Source: Anadara kagoshimensis
Lineage: Eukaryota > Mollusca > Bivalvia > Arcoida > Arcidae
DNA: 64,000 nt
Assembly: GCA_021292105.1 (NCBI GenBank)
Contig: CM037870.1
Span: forward strand, 65,866,515 to 65,930,514
Direction: 5' to 3'
Shown in pieces: positions 47,301 through 55,745 of the stretch. Numbering within the stretch: position 1 is the stretch's first letter; each line of letters opens with the position of its first letter. The notes beneath the pieces were generated by a model. The model searched no databases. It was not told where the DNA came from and worked only from the letters and a program-made list of their open reading frames with translations. Position numbers and translations under genes: made by a program.

Positions 47301-49835
47301 TTACGAAAAACATCACCCGAGACTGAGATTAACCCGTATGGGTTCTATTTCTCGTACCATTAAAGTGTTTATAACTGTGATACATACAAAACAAAACACA
47401 TACCCTCATGGGGGATCTTGCATTCCTTTGGGCACCTAATCACATCTGCACTTTAAAAATAATCCCATCGACAACATCAAAATTTTTAAATACTGTAAAT
47501 CACTTAATTTTCGCAATATTCGCAACTCTGTAACAATTCGCGAAAATTAAGTGTCGTGAAATTAAAGTGATTTTTGATAAAGTTGATCCGCATCTAGATC
47601 CGACAATAAAAGTGGTCGTCCTCGCTTAGCAGGTGATAAAATATTAATTTTATTCGGATCCTTGTGTTTTGTTAATTCCTTTTGAAAAGATTTTCTGATA
47701 GACCTCACAGTGCTTTTGTTTATATTTTTCTCCAATATTTTGGAAAAATGACGAGCCGTTGACGAATTACCATGTTCCAGTACATACTTTGCAATGTTTG
47801 CCCTTGTTTCATCGGTATAATTTGTGTACGATCCCCTTTTACGTTTACGCCCACCAGGACTTGGCATTGACGGAGGGACATTTTCTAATTCAGTCTCAAT
47901 TTCCAGGTTAGCTGCAACGCACACATTTTGGCCGTTTTCACTTTCCAAATTGTTTGGATCTGGAAGTCCTGGAATGGAGGGTTTTGGCAGCGATTTGCCA
48001 TCTTTTTTTATCAACCATGCATACATGTTGTTAGTTATTAATTGACAATACCTACTGTATTTTCACCTGAGTACTAATTAGATCACGTGACTCGATAATC
48101 TCATGAAGGTGTATATAAGTACATCTTGTATGAGTTTAAATATAAACCGACTGTGACATAATATATAGCAAATAAATTTAATGAGGGGTTACCTTTGGGG
48201 AAATCGCGAAATAGGTTTTGTTATGGATTCACAAAAAAAAGTGCCGCGAAATTAAAGTGATTTACAGTATCAATGATTTGTATTCAATGCAAATATAAAA
48301 CAACTCTGATAATGAAATATTTTGAATAATAAAAAAATAAAACACATATTTGAGTAATAAATCAAGAAACGCTTTGTTTTGATGACGTCAAGCACAATGC
48401 TCGCATACGTCTTACTTTGCCTTTGGATTGGTAATACAATAACAGAAAGATACATACCTTGTAATGTGGTGAGACCTGACCCCTTGGACTGGCACTGCCA
48501 GGGCCAGCTGAGTATGACATATCCTGCTGGGGCGTTGGTGAAGGACGTCCTTGTGACCCACCACTACCTACACGAACATACCCATCTTGTGGCGTTGGCG
48601 AGTACTGTCTCCCTGTTGTAACCTTCACAGGACGTGCATAAGGTGATGGCTCTTGAGATGTTGGTTCATTTGAATACGATGACTGTAGACTTGATATGTT
48701 TGCATAATTACTTGCCATGTAAGGTGATGTCCGTCCAGCTGGTGAGGTTGATCTTACAGTATATGGTGACTGTTTAGACTCGTGCTGATACATGTTGGCT
48801 CTTGTGTATTCATCCTCGACAGTCCTTGGTGATGCTCTGTATGTCTGTATGTCATAACTTCTAGGGGAAGTTTTCTGTGGTGTATAGGATGCAGCCCCAT
48901 ATGTCTGATTTTCAAATGTGTTCGGCTGAGGGCTGTATGATGAAGTATAACTACCTGGAACATTAGTAATGTCTGGAGAATCTCTGCTATAACTGTAAGA
49001 AGTATTCTGAGGAGGGGGTGGTGGAAATTCCTCTCTCACCTCTCTACTTTCATATTCATATCCATGGTCCTGTGGCGGTGGAGGAAACTGTTCCTCTAGG
49101 TAACCACTTTGTAGTGGGGGTGGTGGAAACTCAGATTCACCTGGTTGGTCTCTGAACTGCCTGTATTGTCCTCCTCCTACAAATAAATTTAATAAATATA
49201 TAAGAGAAAGAAAATATTACTTGTAATGTTCCTATTGTTACAATAAAGTATACATCATCATCATTGCACTGGTATGTGTATGTGGGAATCAATGAGTTCA
49301 AACCCCAGCCAGAGCCTAAAAAAGACTTGAAAATACATGTAGGTAGTGACTGTTCTTTCACCAAGCACTCCATATTTAGAAAAGAAATGAAAGCCACAGG
49401 GTCCTTCCGAAGAGACCTTAAAAATTGATGTCCATGTTGTGGCAGGTTTGTCGTTGTCATTGTCATCACCAATTCTGGACTGGTAGGGATAGCTAAAGTA
49501 AATACATGTAAATGCTACATACACACATTGTTAATTTGGTTATTTATATTTTACAACATCATCTAAAATGACAAAACTGTCACACTCTTAGAATTAGGAA
49601 AATAGGCATCTTTTATGCAACTGAGGGAAAAATCAACAGGTTTTGGACTAAATGTACTCAGACTAACAGCCCTGAATGAACAACAAAACATTAAATTGGT
49701 ACCTGGTCTATATGGTGCTGGAGCTGAGTTGTGTATCTTTGGTTTTGGTGCTACAGCAGGTGGTTGTTTCCTGGCAGAACTCTGTATGTGGATATTCATC
49801 TGTGCAAAATCATTCTCTATACCCTGGTAAGCCAT
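32182..49835 (-). CDS. zyx: Zyxin/LPP/TRIP6-family LIM protein, complete, nine coding exons
   Basis: Joined exons: 49,835-49,703; 49,176-48,458; 46,551-46,377; 45,417-45,316; 44,809-44,742; 44,198-44,151; 40,686-40,556; 33,482-33,362; 32,313-32,182. All introns are GT-AG, phases agree throughout, and the product is 542 residues. The family links actin to integrin adhesions and cell junctions and can shuttle to the nucleus. Seen here: AVAPKPKI near the N-terminus (a conserved family motif); three FPPPP sites at 61-65, 75-79 and 95-99 for Ena/VASP EVH1 domains; a Ser/Tyr/Pro-rich tail to about 285; a leucine-rich [15 protein letters not shown]1 345-400, LIM2 405-460 and LIM3 465-530 with all expected Cys/His ligands; and C-terminal TEL, a class I PDZ ligand as in LPP. 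LIM sequence fits LPP as well as zyxin; it probably represents the single invertebrate member. Confidence 0.95.
32815..33125 (-). repeat. Family A SINE in LIM gene intron 8
   Basis: The tail GATTGATTGATTAAATGGGG and the body segment CAGTCACTTCCTATTTTCAA with the following head are recognisable but diverged. The B box is weak (GAGTTTGAATCCATGA). Confidence 0.7.
33362..33482 (-). CDS. zyx: LIM gene, exon 8: first half of LIM3
   Basis: The acceptor is TTGTTGTTTCAG and the donor GAG|GTAAAC. It encodes [41 protein letters not shown]. The insertion between the CxxC pair and the histidine ([15 protein letters not shown]) is characteristic of LIM3 in the zyxin/LPP/TRIP6 family. Confidence 0.93.
33483..34520. 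other. LIM gene intron 7, left part, no feature
   Basis: AT-rich intron sequence. A 115-codon ORF at 33,560-33,907 on the minus strand has no recognisable motif and no splice support, and lies in text with GTGACCTTGACC-type words; I do not call it. Confidence 0.45.
34521..35379 (-). mobile_element. Helentron-like element H2
   Basis: Same ends as H1 in reverse: AGAGGCCCATGGGCCTGATA at the left and a terminal hairpin AGCTCACATGACC TTTC GGTCAGGTGAGCT at 35,348-35,378. The core holds only about two units of the 145-bp satellite (TATACAAAAAAGTTTATAG phrases), so it is a short-array version. It lies in LIM gene intron 7. Confidence 0.75.
35900..37590. repeat. 36-bp minisatellite with 286-bp higher-order repeat
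   Basis: The basic unit is AGTAACTGGCTACTAGTAGC followed by TAGCTTTTCTCCCACG, 36 bp. A shorter 34-bp variant containing TTTTCCAACAAG starts at 35,917, 36,131, 36,417, 36,703 and 37,061, that is, at spacings of 214, 286, 286 and 358 bp, each one 34-mer plus a whole number of 36-mers. The two 286-bp blocks look identical. Units become diverged after about 37,320. Because 36 is a multiple of three, the minus strand stays open as repeats of [12 protein letters not shown]. It lies within LIM gene intron 7. Confidence 0.95.
37720..37820. repeat. (CT)n-(CA)n compound microsatellite
   Basis: About 45 bp of CT repeats, with small interruptions, pass directly into about 40 bp of CA repeats. It is in LIM gene intron 7. 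Confidence 0.95.
38199..38350 (+). repeat. 150-bp interspersed repeat, second copy
   Basis: It matches 1,977-2,130 (AAGATTAGCAGGGGCCCAGT, and GAGCTGGGCCCCTAACTCAA in its right half). This copy is better preserved and shows the imperfect inverted ends GGGATTAAG and CTTCATCCC. Confidence 0.7.
38531..40427 (-). mobile_element. Helentron-like element H3 with a different, ~166-bp tandem core
   Basis: The left end AGAGGCTCCCAGGAGCCTG is the palindromic terminus; the right end is the hairpin AGCTCACATGGCC TTTT AGGCCAGGTGAGCT. Inside are seven CGGCCATCTTGGAT-containing units at 39,208, 39,372, 39,541, 39,705, 39,873, 40,037 and 40,205, alternating between two subtypes, so the effective dimer is about 333 bp. 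The core is unrelated to that of H1, H2 and H4, although the subterminal CGACGGACGACGG patch is shared with H1. It is in LIM gene intron 7. Confidence 0.75.
40556..40686 (-). CDS. zyx: LIM gene, exon 7: body of LIM2
   Basis: Between TGTATTTTCAG and CACAG|GTAAAA. It encodes [20 protein letters not shown] and [23 protein letters not shown]: the remaining LIM2 ligands. Intron 6 before it (40,687-44,150) contains a TCA-rich block; intron 7 after it (33,483-40,555) is the longest and the most repeat-filled. Confidence 0.93.
41215..42095. repeat. ~880-bp TCA/ATC trinucleotide-rich block
   Basis: Imperfect TCA repeats are interspersed with recurring ATGTCACATCATCA-type phrases, suggesting a larger, decayed unit seeded with microsatellite. 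It is in LIM gene intron 6. ORFs on both strands (poly-His/Ser-rich and poly-Asp/Met-rich) are artefacts of the repeat. Confidence 0.95.
42100..44150. other. Rest of LIM gene intron 6, no further gene
   Basis: AT-rich, no supported ORF. A CGTGTGCAAACT phrase near 43,755 recurs near 63,742, so a small dispersed repeat may be present. Confidence 0.4.
44151..44198 (-). CDS. zyx: LIM gene, exon 6: start of LIM2
   Basis: A 48-bp microexon (16 codons, phase 0 at both ends) that encodes [16 protein letters not shown]. The acceptor is TTTTATATTACAG and the donor AGA|GTAAGT. It is too short for ORF-based finding and was recognised from the LIM2 CSVCSKPI motif. Confidence 0.92.
44742..44809 (-). CDS. 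zyx: LIM gene, exon 5: LIM1 second zinc finger
   Basis: A 68-bp exon between CACTTTATAG and ATG|GTAAGT. It encodes [18 protein letters not shown] and EPCYM, completing LIM1 with the C-x2-C pair. Confidence 0.92.
45316..45417 (-). CDS. zyx: LIM gene, exon 4: LIM1 first zinc finger
   Basis: Flanked by TTTAATTTCAG and TGTG|GTATGT. It encodes CSKC, then 18 residues to H, and [10 protein letters not shown], the four ligands of the first zinc site plus the start of the second. [10 protein letters not shown] matches the family closely. Confidence 0.93.
45500..45960 (-). pseudogene. Mariner transposase fossil in LIM gene intron 3
   Basis: On the minus strand, split between frames: [20 protein letters not shown] (first catalytic aspartate block, near 45,880-45,820), then [20 protein letters not shown] and degraded sequence corresponding to the KRRGKL-LLHDNAP region. 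The C-terminal D34D block is not visible. No TIRs are seen. The divergence is greater than in the element at 50,350-51,610. Confidence 0.7.
46230..46350 (-). repeat. Family A SINE head fragment
   Basis: Only the head-proximal part (CAGACCCAGTTGGTGTTCCA, then CATATGAAGCAAACACTCTA) remains, ending 27 bp before exon 3's donor. Confidence 0.5.
46377..46551 (-). CDS. zyx: LIM gene, exon 3: leucine-rich linker
   Basis: Entered in phase 0 after GTTTTTAG, leaving after TATG|GTATGT. It encodes [16 protein letters not shown], an acidic YIDDDLLSP, and [20 protein letters not shown]. The last resembles the leucine-rich segment just before LIM1 in vertebrate family members, which includes nuclear export activity in zyxin and LPP. 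Confidence 0.9.
46717..46872. repeat. 32-bp tandem repeat, five copies
   Basis: GATAAGTGAAGTGGTAAAGT starts at 46,721, 46,753, 46,785, 46,817 and 46,849. A single related word occurs alone near 47,040. It is in LIM gene intron 2. Confidence 0.95.
47226..47342. repeat. 117-bp foldback hairpin in LIM gene intron 2
   Basis: The core ATCCCAATCGAGGC TTT GCCTCGATTGGGAT is perfect, and weaker pairing extends outwards (GTAACATAT, GGGTGATG/CATCACCC, GATCTCAGTC/GACTGAGATT, CCGTATG/CATACGG shifted), giving arms of nearly 60 bases. No ORF is present; this is probably a foldback MITE. Confidence 0.85.
47493..48267. mobile_element. 775-bp pogo-like DNA transposon derivative
   Basis: The ends CTGTAAATCACTT(T)AATTT.CGC are inverted at 47,493-47,516 and about 48,243-48,267, flanked by TA at 47,491-47,492 and 48,268-48,269. 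A second inverted copy of the terminal sequence lies at about 47,530-47,575. The only ORF (next entry) is a DNA-binding N-terminus; the DDE catalytic part is missing. It lies in LIM gene intron 2. Confidence 0.8.
47562..48026 (-). CDS. N-terminal HTH fragment of a pogo/DDE_1-type transposase
   Basis: This intact 154-codon ORF begins [13 protein letters not shown], passes a basic [20 protein letters not shown] and helices [20 protein letters not shown] and [16 protein letters not shown], then [17 protein letters not shown], before TAA. The same order (basic patch, helix-turn-helix, AKRGRPLLL) is common at the start of pogo-like transposases in marine invertebrates. Its last codons (KSL-stop) are read from terminal-repeat sequence, so an internal deletion joined the N-terminus to the element end. 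It could still bind transposon ends and act as a repressor; that is inference. Confidence 0.65.
   Translation of the reverse strand: MYAWLIKKDGKSLPKPSIPGLPDPNNLESENGQNVCVAANLEIETELENVPPSMPSPGGRKRKRGSYTNYTDETRANIAKYVLEHGNSSTARHFSKILEKNINKSTVRSIRKSFQKELTKHKDPNKINILSPAKRGRPLLLSDLDADQLYQKSL
48458..49176 (-). CDS. zyx: LIM gene, exon 2: proline-rich tail with three FPPPP motifs
   Basis: This exon of 719 bp runs from acceptor ATTTATTTGTAG to donor TACAAG|GTATGT. It encodes residues 45-284: [18 protein letters not shown] and EEFPPPPPQ, then a tyrosine- and SP/TP-rich stretch (for example [34 protein letters not shown]) that offers many sites for proline-directed and tyrosine kinases. Confidence 0.92.
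49255..49450 (+). repeat. Family A SINE, plus orientation, in LIM gene intron 1
   Basis: A head with GAGTTCAAACCCCAGCCAG at about 49,292 is followed by AGTGACTGTTCTTTCACCAA and GGGTCCTTCCGAAGAGACC, the complement of the usual orientation here. The 3' part is missing. Confidence 0.7.
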
Positions 49836-49844
49836 CTTTAAAAT
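49703..49844 (-). CDS. zyx: LIM gene, first coding exon
   Basis: The ATG at 49,835 follows a 9-bp untranslated stretch behind an acceptor (TTTCTTTGACAG), so at least one non-coding 5' exon lies further right. Coding is 44 codons plus one base, ending AGACCAG|GTACCA. It carries [15 protein letters not shown] and the [10 protein letters not shown] motif. No upstream exon or promoter could be placed between 49,845 and about 54,300. Confidence 0.85.
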
Positions 49845-50349
49845 CTGTCAAAGAAATAAGAAGTTACATTTGTAGAACATAATTAAATTAGGAGTGGAGT
49901 AAAACAATATGGTTTTACACCCCAGTCAACCGGTGTCTAGAAAATGCATGCAAAAAGTGCATTTGGGCAGCCATTTTCTTCAATAGAGATGACCACAAGA
50001 GTTATAACATATATAGTATCATATAAAATAAGAAATATGGCACAAAAAGTAAGTATATATTGCGAACAACTGATAATTGATCAATTAATGAACTGATTTT
50101 AAGCAATCATTAGCTTGATTAAAGTATTAATAAAAACATGGTTTTAGCTGAAAAAAACAGTGGGAGTGTTTAAGGCCGATGTTATTACTACCTATTTTTT
50201 ATACCCATATTATGCTCCATACATCAATTGATTTAGATTACAATAAATGGTCATATTTAAAATTAAATCAAAATTTTATTGATTACATAATAATAACATA
50301 TTACAGTGAGATTTGTGAAAATAGCCTTGTAACAAAATCTGCATATATA

Positions 50350-51610
50350 CGAGGGGAAGTCAGAAAGTTCATAGAACAGCGTATTCAGCCAAAAGTAACA
50401 CAAATTTCTTTACTTATTTAGACAACACAACATTCCGCTATTTTAAACATATCAAGTTTATTTGTCACAAAATATTTGTGCAATTCTCAAAAGCATTCAA
50501 AGTTGGTGACCATCAAGCAATGATGGAAAACCAAAATTTTGAGTTTAGGGCAGTAATAAGTTCACCACAGTAGAGGGATCAAATGCCAAAGATATTTGGG
50601 GAATGGCCGAGGTGTACGGTGACAGTGGTCCTGCCTATTCCATAGTGGCAAAATGGTAAGCTGAGTTTAAACATGGGCGCACCTCCTGAAGGATGACCCA
50701 CGGTCAAGTTGACCAGCTGATGCCATCACAAAGGAAATTGTCAGATCTGTGGAGACACTCATCATGAATGATCGCCGAATTAGGATTGATGAAATAGCTA
50801 GGGAGTGTGACATTTCACATGGAAGTGTATACACGGTTATCCACGAGCATCTTGGGATATAAAAAGTATCCGCAAGATGTGTCCCCAGAAACCTTAATGT
50901 GCAAAATCGCTTCCAAAGACTCCAGTCAAGTCAGGAGCTTCTTGGCGTTTAGTAACTGATGATGAAACATTGATTCATCATTGGGACCCAGAAACCAAAA
51001 AAGAGTCCATGCAATGGAAGCACCCTGGCTCACCCCCACCAAAGAAATTCAAAACTCAACCATCAGCTGGCAAAGTCATGGCCACTGTGTTTTTGGGATT
51101 CTAAGGGTGTTCTGTTTATCAATTATAAACCTGCTGGAATCTCTATCACTGGGGCTTACTATGCTGATCTAATGAAGCAGCTGAAAACTGCTATTAAATT
51201 AAAAAGGAGGGGAAAGTTTAGCCGGGGTATTACTTCTTCACGACAATGCTCCTGTGCAAAGTCAAGGATTGCACAAGCAGCGATTCGTAAATGCAAGTTC
51301 AAACAACTTAATCACCCACCCTACAGTCCTGATTTGGCACCCAGTGATTATTTCCTATCTAGACATTTGAAATCCCATTTACAGGGAATCAGATTTCCTG
51401 ATGATGATGAACTTAAGGCTGCCACAGATGCATGGTTTCAGGACCAAACCGAAGACTTCTAAGTTCTATTTTAAAGGTATAGACAGTCTGAAAGAAAAGT
51501 GGGCTAAGTGCATTGGGATACATGGGGACTATATTGAAAAATAATAATAAAATGTATGGTTTGTTGCGGCAATATATACCCTGTTCTATGAACTTTATGA
51601 CCTCCCCTCG
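50350..51610 (+). mobile_element. Mariner element with intact TIRs, dead transposase
   Basis: The ends CGAGGGGAAGTCAGAAAGTT and, inverted, CGAGGGGAGGTCATAAAGTT extend to 30 bp with only two mismatches, flanked by TA on both sides. The transposase region (50,520-51,543) starts MMENQNFEFRAVI and has at least six shifts or stops. The catalytic blocks are recognisable: VTDDETLIHHWDPETK, LLHDNAPV and HPPYSPDLAPSDYF, the D,D34D pattern of mariner. The gene ends with KEKWAKCI-like and GDYIEK text. It sits upstream of the LIM gene's first coding exon, perhaps in its 5' intron. Confidence 0.93.
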
Positions 51611-51859
51611 TAATTACACTGTAAGGACAAATTTTGTGAAGATTTTGGGTCTGTAAAGATATGATTATTTTAATACATGTACATGTAAAATGATTTATGG
51701 ATGGCAGTGTTTAACTCTCCCTGTAATCATTTTGGATTAAATATCAGAAGCCTAATGTGAAGCAATCAATTTATGGAAAAATTTCCAATTCTCAGCCCTA
51801 GGTCAGTAGTTAATTGAAGGAAATCTTATTTATACTGTAAATATAATTCTGTCAAGATT

Positions 51860-52222
51860 AATTGAGTCATTAAATGGGGTTTAACATCCCAGTCAAGAAT
51901 ATTTAACTTATATCAAGATGTTACCAGCTATAGGTGAAATGTCTGAAATTATTTCTATGAAGTGCCCACTGGGCAATGCATGTGCAGGAAAGGTTCTTTA
52001 ATGAGCCACACCTGTCGTGACAATACGAGGCATTGGTTTTATTAAGGTCTCTTCTAAAGGACCCTGTGACTTTCATTTCTATAATGCAGAATGCTTGGCA
52101 AAAGATATAACAGTCACTATCTATTTTCAATTCTTCGGCTTGGTAAGACCTGGGCCGGGATTCAAATCCATGACTTCCCACATAGGACATGAGAACTCTA
52201 CCAACTGAGCTACTTTAGTGGT
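51860..52222 (-). repeat. Family A SINE, near full length
   Basis: It extends from a tail (ATGGGGTTTAACATCCCAGT) to a head with AACTGAGCTACTTTAGTGG. Flanking words TAATTCTGTCAAGAT (about 51,845) and TAATTCTGTAAAGAT (about 52,226) look like its target duplication with one difference. Confidence 0.8.
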
Positions 52223-52224
52223 TT

Positions 52225-53129
52225 GTAATTCTGTAAAGATGCTGTATGATGTTTTATGTAATTCATACAAAAAAGCAACCTGCATGAAAAACCAAGATAA
52301 GTAATGAAGATGTATAAAATGTATGTGTAGGTCTTTGCAACACATTTAATATACAGTTAATATGATACATGTACATGTATCTGTGGACTTATACATAACA
52401 CATTTGTCATATGTATTCACTTTGTGACATAACACATTACATGTTTATGAAAGCACATTAATTTTGGAACTTCAACTCTTAACTGAAACACATTAGTTCT
52501 AAAATGTTCTACAGAAATTTTAAAATGAGACTTTAACAAAAGTAACAAATAAACACCTTGACTATCAGTGTCCAAAATACATCAAAATTTTCAGCTTATC
52601 CTTATCTTGGTAATTTTAATATTTCCTATTGTGATATTATCCCTGTATATATAGGTAAGGATTACTTTGGCCATTTTGGGAAAGGAGTTTGGAAGGAAAA
52701 ATCAATTAACAATATCCACTATTAGAGTTAAAAATGAAGACACTCTAATTTACCTATTTTGACACCTTTTATGCATAATCTTGGAGTAGAAATTGCATCA
52801 CTTGTACCAAAGATACATAGAATACACACCACTATATGTGTAAATGCAGGTTATTATGAAGATAGACTACAGTGAAATATAAGGTAGTAATTTTCACTCT
52901 TTTCTTGGGTTTTCCGCTCAATTTGTATGCAGAGTCAATTTCAGAATTTTTACCTATAAAAATTGTATGTTTTTTGGCATTTAGAATGTTTGAATGTTTT
53001 TGGTTTTTTTTATTCGACCATATGTGAGCAGCCAGAAAAATCACTGGTAGGAGAGTCTGAGACTATTGAAACGTAACCAGTGTTTCCAAACAATTACCAG
53101 TCATGTGGACCAGTTCCAACTCCGAGACT
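52225..53129. other. AT-rich sequence, no gene supported
   Basis: No motif-bearing ORF or repeat edges are seen. It could include a non-coding 5' exon of the LIM gene, which cannot be identified from sequence alone. Confidence 0.4.
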
Positions 53130-53450
53130 ATGATTGATTGATTGAAGAGGGTTTTACCTCCAAGTCAAGAATATTTCATTTATATCAAGATGTCACCATG
53201 TATAAATATTTACATTTGCAGTGTGTTAATGGCTATGTGAGGAGGGATGGTTCTTGAACATACACCTCCTGTCGTAACATAGGGGTAATCAGTTTTTAAT
53301 TTCTTTTCTCAGGAACCTGCGACTTTATTTCTTAATGCCGAGTGCTTGGCAAAAGTACAGTACTATCTATTTTCAAGTCTTAGTGGGACATGACCAGGGT
53401 TCAAACCCATGACCTCCCACATCACTACCAACTGAGCTACCATAGTGGTT
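53130..53450 (-). repeat. Family A SINE, diverged
   Basis: The tail GATTGATTGAAGAGGGTTTT, body ATTTCTTAATGCCGAGTGCT and head with CAACTGAGCTACCATAGTGG are clear. It begins with a short (GATT)n. Confidence 0.8.
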
Positions 53451-55165
53451 AACACTGTGTCAATGTTAATTCTTTCTGGTCCTCATTAAAGATCAAGAAC
53501 AGAAGTGACTAAATCAGGAGTAACATGGGTAAATGTGTTTTATGCCCTGGTCAAGATTTTGGTACTTATATCAATCGAGGTAGTTAGTTCAGAAATGTCA
53601 GAGACTACTGGAGTGCCTGGCAAAATTACACAAACAATAGGCAAGCAAATTGATAGATAACAGCAACCATATATATACACGATACATTTTTAAGGGATTT
53701 GGATGGAAAACATTTTGACAGTTCATATGTCAAACTGTCATAATTTGTCAATCCGTCAATACATACTTGTTAGTTTGATCCGATCACTTTATAACTCTTC
53801 ATCAATTGTTGATAGTAGAGAAAATCAAGATAAGTTAGCTGTTATATTTGTGGAAGCAAGTCCATTTGTCTTTTGGTAAATTGTCAAGTAGATTAAGAAA
53901 TGTTTTAATTTTGTGTGGGTAGCCTACATGATTCATCTAAATAAAATTTGGAACAATTGCTTCATTGTTTGTGTATACGTAATTATAATGTCGTCTTACC
54001 TCAATAACGATCAGAAGATTTTTTAAATTATCCCGAAAACCCCAAAAAATCACTGTCCCTGTCTCTCCACAACTAAAATAGTTTACATCTTCTCAAGACT
54101 TACAGAGAAGTTGATTACAGTTTCCTTAAAAGGAAATCGCAAGTGTCCGTGACGTAACTTCCTGTATATCATTGTTAAGGCCACTCGAGGTTCATTTCCG
54201 TTTATTAAATTATTAAATGCGGAAATGCCAGTCACTACTGCAAGTGTTATTGTTTCAATACACAAAACAGGATAATATGTTGAGTGTTCACAAGCCTTTT
54301 ATACATTGCTGAGTAAGGCGCGGTTTCAAAATGCTAGTTGTCTCAACTGGCTGTAAGGATTATCTCCCTTGTATTTCCAATGGTTAGGTTGATTGAATTT
54401 AAGGTAACCTGGGGGTTTAAAACCTGTAATAAAGTTTCAAAGGTGATACAATTTTGTACTTCATTTTGACATTTTATTATTATTAAACCCTGTTTGTGTT
54501 CATAGCAGTGACTTTCTATAGTACAGATGGTAGGATATTCCAGCAATGGATCGAGGTACCCAGGCACTAACCGTGAGGCCAAGTTCTTAAACGTTTTCAA
54601 TGGTACTGGAATATATTAAAACACATGTTTACAAATTATTTGGAATTTATTAGATCTTTAATATAACTACATCTTCAAGTGACAGTATGTACAGTGTTAT
54701 GCAATCATATAAGTTGTTTTCCCCAAGCACGGTCTATTCTAACGGCTTAGAATCGGCACCGTGGGTGACTCTGCATAATGCAATATTATGATTGAACTGT
54801 AATAATTTTATGGATTCAAATTGTTTGCGTCTGACAATACAAAGTTACTTATACTTTCATTCCATTGCCATGACATCATGGACAAGTAACATGATTAACA
54901 GTGACAGGCTCAGTCAGTTTCACAACTGATTTATATTCCTTAAACATTTAAAATATCTTTGTTAATTTCATAAAATCTGGCAAAATTTGACAATAATTTA
55001 TGGTACCATTAATTTGAAAAAAAAAAAAAAAAAAAAATTAACAAAATTGGAATATATGAGATGTTTTAAGTTTTCGTGATATTTAATATGACACCTTCTT
55101 CCAACTACAGTTGGAAGCACTTTATTAACGGAACACTTAGACCTGTAGAATGCATATACCCTTAA
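53451..55165. other. Intergenic sequence, no gene supported
   Basis: No exon or motif is recognised. A 21-base A run is at about 55,017-55,037. A short stretch with GCAAGTGTCCGTGACGTAAC and higher GC near 54,130-54,200 could be regulatory, but the evidence is thin. Confidence 0.4.
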
Positions 55166-55700
55166 AAAATTGAAGCTGTCTAGCTATAGGGAGTCTGCCA
55201 CAACAACATTTGCTGGTAGGTCAGTGTTCCAGAGGCGAATGTCTGATGGAAAAACGACGTCTGGTATGCTGTTGTTCTTGAATGTGGTACCAGGTACCCT
55301 TGACTATGACTTCTGGTCCTTGTGGATATCTGCTGTAGATGGTGCTTGGCAGGGATTTCCACAAAGGAGTGCACGACACGATAGAACACCACAACCTGCG
55401 ATGTCTCTCTCCTCTCCCGTTGCGATGTCTCTTTCCTATCCCGTAATGTCTACCACTCACGGTAGTTGTTACATCATGGCTAGTACGCTGCAGGTGCGTC
55501 TGTAATCACTGGTGGCGAATCTTGCTGCTCTCCTTTGTACTGATTCGATCTTGCTGATGTTATTCAGTTTTGTTGGGTTCCACACACACTGGATGCATAC
55601 TCAGTGACGGTCTTACAAGCGTAGTGTAGCACCATGCCTTGATGTTGGTTGGGCAGTGGTGTAGATTACCTAAAAAAGGCTAAGGTGGAGTTTTGCCTCC
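55166..55700 (-). mobile_element. LINE relic D, C-terminal part
   Basis: Read leftwards: VWNPTKLNNISKIESVQRRA, ARFATSDYRR, then after shifts PLWKSLPSTIYSRYPQ-like and RRRFSIRHSPLEH text. These are the usual post-RT blocks (VQRRAARF...DY, then the FF.R....WN.LP region). The element is cut from its RT part by the insertion at 55,746-57,313. Confidence 0.75.
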
Positions 55701-55745
55701 TTGGTGATCTATTGTCATATACAATTTAATCATAAAATACATTTA

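Noticed and set aside
50981-51462. Two plus-strand ORFs as separate small genes
   Set aside because: They are frames of one broken mariner transposase between intact TIRs.
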